The notes beneath the pieces are model-generated. The model was not told the DNA's origin. It ran no database searches and worked only from the letters and a program-made list of their open reading frames with translations. A program made the position numbers and the translations under genes. Positions 4,745 through 7,260 of a stretch of 7,260 nucleotides of DNA are shown here, piece after piece; the first letter of the stretch is position 1; the number at the start of each line of letters is the position of its first letter. The stretch is from Candidatus Microgenomates bacterium (GTDB lineage Bacteria; Patescibacteriota; Microgenomatia; 2-02-FULL-39-11), in assembly GCA_022866885.1 (NCBI GenBank), contig JALHWS010000085.1:1-7260 (forward strand). Direction: 5' to 3'.

Positions 4745-5296
4745 ATGAGTAAGTATGTGATCCTGCACTCGCTTGTCCTGATCGTCGCTATCTGTCTTCT
4801 TTTTTTCTGGGTGACGGATGAACAGCTATCCATTTATTCCCTCCAGCTAACGGCCATCCTGCTTCTTACCCTACTCGTCTCTCACCGCTTCCTGCGGTTA
4901 AATCATTTCAAAATGTTGGAAAGCGTTATCTCTACGATTGCCGTCCTTCTGGTGGTCGGTTCAACCGGCGGCGTCGCCTCGCCATTTTTTTTCCTGAATT
5001 ATTTTCTGCTTTTTGAACTGTCTTTAATCCTTGAACCGCTTGTTCCCCTTATCCTGGCAGGGACCATCATCCTTTTTTATTTTACCACCACTGAAACAGG
5101 CACTACACTTCTCCAGATGGGAGAACTTCTTGCCTTCCCGTGTATGACACCGCTTGCTTATTTTTTCGGCAAAATCTACCGCAAGGAGGAAAACCAGAAG
5201 AAAGAGATCAAAAACCTGAATAAGAAGATCGAAAAGCTGGAGGATGAGTTGGTGGAAGAGGAGATGATGAAATCACTGATTCAGCAGCGCCAATGA
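4745..5296 (+). CDS. Multi-pass membrane protein with C-terminal coiled coil; sensor-like, no output domain
   Basis: A 183-residue protein with about six hydrophobic segments (roughly residues 5-22, 32-50, 58-75, 79-95, 97-114 and 125-142). A highly charged helix from about 144 to 180 follows (KEENQKKEIKNLNKKIEKLE, then Glu-rich), very likely a cytoplasmic coiled coil. The loop and helix STGGVASPFFFLNYFLLF resembles the Gly-Gly-x-x-(N/S)-P-F membrane sensor region of some histidine kinases (RegB-like), where a coiled coil would lead into a kinase domain. Here the protein stops right after the coiled coil and no HisKA or GGDEF sequence follows in any frame. It is either a stand-alone membrane scaffold or a sensor that lost its output domain. 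Its stop codon overlaps the next start as ATGA, so the two are probably translationally coupled. Function is unknown; the sensor resemblance is inference. Confidence 0.72.
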   Translation: MSKYVILHSLVLIVAICLLFFWVTDEQLSIYSLQLTAILLLTLLVSHRFLRLNHFKMLESVISTIAVLLVVGSTGGVASPFFFLNYFLLFELSLILEPLVPLILAGTIILFYFTTTETGTTLLQMGELLAFPCMTPLAYFFGKIYRKEENQKKEIKNLNKKIEKLEDELVEEEMMKSLIQQRQ

Positions 5297-6201
5297 TTCA
5301 CAAAGAAACTAAACCTATAGAAGTTGCAAAACCAATAACAAAAGGAACACTTATTGACTATTTACTCGGAAAGGCAGATGTAATCGATGAATTATATATA
5401 AAACCACGTGAAGCAACGACACCCAAGGAATTAGTAGCTACAGATATAATCGATAAACCACATATAGAAACACTTAAAGAAATGATGCCTGATGAATTAA
5501 CTGGAAAATTACTCCTTCCGGCCATAAAAGAAATCCGCAGCGACAAAAGTGGGGCTGGAATGGCTGATTTTAAAAAAAGAGTATTTCTCCTGGTAAATCT
5601 TTGGGGTCATCAAACTGAATCTGATAGGATACCCGCATTAATCACCACCCTCACCAGCTATCCACCTTCATCTACTGATATCGCCCAAGAAGATAATCTC
5701 ATTACCTTAATCGCCCACAGCGCTACTGAGACTAATTATCTCATTGAGGCTATCAAAGCGACTCCAGCTGAGGACGAAATAGCAACGTTTCGGATAACCA
5801 GTGCTTTTCTCCAAAGATTCAGGGAAGAAAGAATTATCCCTCCCGTACCTTTATCCCATTCTTATCGCGAGACTTGGAAAAAAATAGCTGAAATCATCAA
5901 TCTCACGAAGGATGAAGTGGCTGTAAAGTCATTGGCAAATGAATATTATCAGTTAATAAAGACTGTTAGTGCTGAGGATAGAATAGATTCATTAAGTCTT
6001 TTTTGGATCTGTCGGGGATTGACATACATCCATGAAAAAGAACTTCTAACCGCCGCACTCGGAGAAAACAGGTCTGATCTTATAAAACGTTTAGATGGAT
6101 TGTTTGAAAATAACGTTAAAAAGGATCCTTATGCTGATGCTGGAACAAAGGATGGAATAGCCAGTGCTATACAGGCAATGTTTCCTAAGGAAGCAAAATA
6201 A
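5293..6201 (+). CDS. Hypothetical soluble, mostly helical protein, 302 residues
   Basis: I do not recognise this protein. It has no signal peptide and no transmembrane segment, and a single cysteine. A Lys/Pro-rich, probably disordered N-terminus (about 1-20) is followed by what looks like an all-helical body with amphipathic stretches such as FKKRVFLLVNLWG, ITLIAHSATETNYLIEAIKA, WKKIAEIINLTKDEVAVKSL and ELLTAALGENRSDLIKRLDG. A helical-repeat or scaffold fold is possible, but no motif proves it. The start ATG overlaps the previous stop (ATGA, 5293-5296) and its TAA overlaps another ATG (TAATG, 6199-6203). Codon use changes abruptly at its start: A/T-ending codons and AGA/AGG arginines replace the C/G-ending codons and CGN arginines of the preceding gene. 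That could mean recent acquisition or a different expression class. It may act with the coiled-coil membrane protein encoded upstream, which is inference from overlap only. Confidence 0.75.
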   Translation: MIHKETKPIEVAKPITKGTLIDYLLGKADVIDELYIKPREATTPKELVATDIIDKPHIETLKEMMPDELTGKLLLPAIKEIRSDKSGAGMADFKKRVFLLVNLWGHQTESDRIPALITTLTSYPPSSTDIAQEDNLITLIAHSATETNYLIEAIKATPAEDEIATFRITSAFLQRFREERIIPPVPLSHSYRETWKKIAEIINLTKDEVAVKSLANEYYQLIKTVSAEDRIDSLSLFWICRGLTYIHEKELLTAALGENRSDLIKRLDGLFENNVKKDPYADAGTKDGIASAIQAMFPKEAK

Positions 6202-6272
6202 TGCTTCTCATAACTTTTATCGCCCGCTGGACAATCTCCCCGATTTATCTTAGGCTATATAAAGAATTATGA
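6201..6272 (+). CDS. Possible 23-codon ORF bridging two genes by overlapping stops and starts
   Basis: The ATG shares its A with the TAA of the 302-residue gene (TAATG), and its TGA overlaps the next ATG (ATGA at 6269-6272). It would encode MLLITFIARWTISPIYLRLY followed by KEL: a short hydrophobic N-terminus and a basic C-terminus. The exact fit at both ends favours translational coupling. Yet it is very short, has no recognisable family, and contains the TATA-rich sequence that may be a promoter for the next gene. It could also be a remnant of a larger gene. Confidence 0.3.
   Translation: MLLITFIARWTISPIYLRLYKEL
6255..6262 (+). promoter_or_regulatory. Possible -10 box immediately before the secreted-protein gene
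   Basis: GCTATATAAAG lies directly upstream of the ATG at 6269. A TATATA or TATAAA hexamer here would sit 5 to 7 bases from the start codon, the same arrangement as the leaderless-type promoter at 4730-4738. There is no clear -35 and no Shine-Dalgarno site. It may be an internal promoter for the two secreted-protein genes. Confidence 0.35.
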
Positions 6273-6994
6273 ATTTTGCATTTATTGGGTTATTGGGTTA
6301 TTGGGTTATTGGGTTATTTTTTCCTCCAGTCCTCGCCCAAGACATGACTTCCCAGAATTTCAAGATCCAGGGCGGCAACTTCAACCTGACCGCCGGAAGC
6401 AAGTCCTCACAGCACTATAAACTGACGGATGTTGTCGGACAGACTGCGGCAAATGTCTTTATCTCCAAAGGCTACATCATCAATGCCGGATTTTTACAAT
6501 CAGCCGGCGCTGCTCCCTTTGTTTTCACCGTCTCTCCTCCTGTCGTCGACTTTGGTGCGTTGACGCCAAATTTACCGATTGAAAAAAACCTCACCATCTA
6601 TATTTCCAACGGCGATGTAACCGGTTATTCCATCAAAGCTTCTGAAAACCAGCCGCTGGAAACGACCGCCGGAGCGGAAATCCCGGATACGGTTTGCGAC
6701 AGTTCCGGTAATCCCTGCACACAAACTCAAAGCGCCAGATGGACTGCCAATAATACATACGGCTTCGGCTACCGGATGGCTGGATTGACCGTTCCCAAAG
6801 ATTTTTCTAAAGAAGGTTATTACCGGCCTTTCCCCGCCACCAGAAGGAATGAGTCAGCGATAACCGTCATGGAATCACAAGCCCGGAAAGTCAAAGATAC
6901 AGGTCTCATGACCCTGCGGCTAAACACCAGTCCCAGCCAGCCGGTCGGCCAATACCAAAATGTCATCAGTTTTATCGCCTTAGCCGGCATATAA
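6269..6994 (+). CDS. Secreted beta-rich surface protein with signal peptide
   Basis: A 241-residue exported protein. Residues 1-23 are a signal peptide: a hydrophobic core (FIGLLGYWVIGLFF), then a PPVLA site with cleavage likely before QD. Residues about 28-77 (NFKIQGGNFNLTAGSKSSQH, then YKLTDVVGQTA and GYIINAGF) match a short beta-rich motif that recurs in secreted bacterial proteins near the N-terminus: Gly-rich strands, a central V-G-Q-T/P-A and a terminal A-G-F. A second beta-sandwich-like part starts near 85 (FTVSPPVVDFGALTPNLPIE, then NLTIYISNGDVTGYSIKASE) and includes a Cys pair in VCDSSGNPC that could form a disulphide, followed by NNTYGFGYRMAG. I know this style from secreted proteins of Microgenomates but no defined function. 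It is 5 bases upstream of another secreted-protein gene, so the two may act together at the cell surface. Confidence 0.82.
   Translation: MNFAFIGLLGYWVIGLFFPPVLAQDMTSQNFKIQGGNFNLTAGSKSSQHYKLTDVVGQTAANVFISKGYIINAGFLQSAGAAPFVFTVSPPVVDFGALTPNLPIEKNLTIYISNGDVTGYSIKASENQPLETTAGAEIPDTVCDSSGNPCTQTQSARWTANNTYGFGYRMAGLTVPKDFSKEGYYRPFPATRRNESAITVMESQARKVKDTGLMTLRLNTSPSQPVGQYQNVISFIALAGI
6282..6318 (+). repeat. Tandem octamer repeat (TTATTGGG) encoding the signal-peptide core
   Basis: Four perfect head-to-tail copies of TTATTGGG (6282-6313) plus a partial TTATT. They lie inside the secreted-protein gene and encode the hydrophobic core IGLLGYWVIGL. With an 8-base unit, gain or loss of one or two copies shifts the frame, while a change of three keeps it. 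The repeat is open in all three forward frames. Confidence 0.9.
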
Positions 6995-6999
6995 ATTAA

Positions 7000-7260
7000 A
7001 TGTCTAAATTACTAAATTCTAAATTAATTCAGATATTCAGAAATTTAATAATTTTATTTGTAATTTATAATTTATCATTTATCATTTCTTCTCCAGTTCG
7101 GGCTCAATCTCTCTCACTTTCCATCGCTCCACCGGTAGTGGAAATCATGATCAAACCGGGTAAAACGATTACACAAACTATCAAAATTGCCAATGGCGGA
7201 GAAAGCACGATCATCACTCCCCTTTTAAGGGAATACACCTTAAACGGCCTGCAGGACAAT
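7000..7260 (+). CDS. Secreted Ig-like protein, N-terminal part (runs off right edge)
   Basis: Eighty-seven codons are visible, open to the right edge. Residues 1-35 form a signal peptide (basic NSKLIQIFRN, hydrophobic LIILFVIYNLSFIIS, cleavage likely after SPVRA, before QS). The mature protein opens with SLSIAPPVVEIMIKPGKTIT and QTIKIANGGESTIITPLLRE. This is the first beta strands of an immunoglobulin-like domain of the type that begins many bacterial surface proteins (P-x-x-x-E-x-x-x-x-P-G followed by T-x-x-I-x-(V/I)-x-N). The ATG lies 5 bases after the stop of the upstream secreted protein, so the pair is probably co-transcribed. There is no Shine-Dalgarno site; the upstream bases are AT-rich. 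The remainder of the protein and its anchoring signal, if any, are outside the window, so the role in adhesion or envelope structure is only inference. Confidence 0.75.
   Translation, partial: MSKLLNSKLIQIFRNLIILFVIYNLSFIISSPVRAQSLSLSIAPPVVEIMIKPGKTITQTIKIANGGESTIITPLLREYTLNGLQDN
7003..7078 (+). repeat. AT-rich short-word tract encoding a signal peptide
   Basis: Repeated words TCTAAATTACTAAATTC, ATTCAGATATTCAGAAATTT and TAATTTATAATTTATCATTT make up most of the first 26 codons of the terminal secreted-protein gene. The composition differs sharply from the sequence after 7080. The ATTCAGA words are the same as those inserted in leuS at 1945-1974. It looks like intergenic filler recruited as a signal sequence. 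Confidence 0.5.

Noticed and set aside
1..7260. UGA recoding as in Gracilibacteria or Absconditabacteria
   Set aside because: TGA ends the frames at 5294-5296 and 6270-6272, and the long genes contain no internal TGA where a conserved glycine or tryptophan would be expected.

Overview
The window looks like a chromosomal segment of a bacterium of the Candidate Phyla Radiation (Patescibacteria), most likely a Microgenomates-type lineage. This is inference from four things: the minimal competence operon; closely packed genes with few recognisable Shine-Dalgarno sites; secreted proteins of a style I associate with that group; and many short AT-rich filler words and palindromic repeats. All reading frames work with the standard bacterial code, and TGA acts as a stop, so it is not one of the UGA-recoding lineages.

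Layout. The left two thirds reads on the minus strand, in transcription order from about 4710 down to 1: leuS (leucyl-tRNA synthetase), comEA (DNA-binding competence protein), a seven-helix membrane protein of unknown function, and the 5' end of comEC (DNA-uptake channel), which runs off the left edge. leuS and comEA are 5 bases apart. The membrane protein and comEC are directly abutted. A 133-bp MITE-like inverted-repeat element fills the only real gap in the operon. From 4745 the window reads on the plus strand: a membrane protein with a C-terminal coiled coil, an unrecognised soluble 302-residue protein, a possible 23-codon ORF, a secreted beta-rich protein, and the start of a second secreted protein that runs off the right edge. 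The first four of these are chained by ATGA/TAATG stop-start overlaps. The two transcription units diverge from a 175-bp spacer with back-to-back extended -10 promoters.

How the genes work together. comEA, the unknown membrane protein and comEC form a DNA-import module (DNA capture at the surface, then transport across the membrane), with the unknown protein in the slot that comEB holds in the Bacillus comE operon. leuS is a housekeeping passenger. The plus-strand genes look like cell-envelope or surface functions.

Most striking observation. leuS is interrupted in frame by several repeat-like segments: two palindromic elements of 87 and 105 bp, a 99-bp hairpin-plus-filler segment, and several tracts of short repeated words. 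A third member of the palindrome family (75 bp) lies in the leuS leader. The three palindromes share GTCAT...ATGAC ends, have lengths divisible by three, and are read in the same frame (Val-Ile at the start, Asn/Asp-Asp at the end). This resembles the Rickettsia palindromic elements that insert into coding genes. The catalytic and zinc motifs of LeuRS are intact, so the gene is probably functional and about 100 residues longer than it needs to be.
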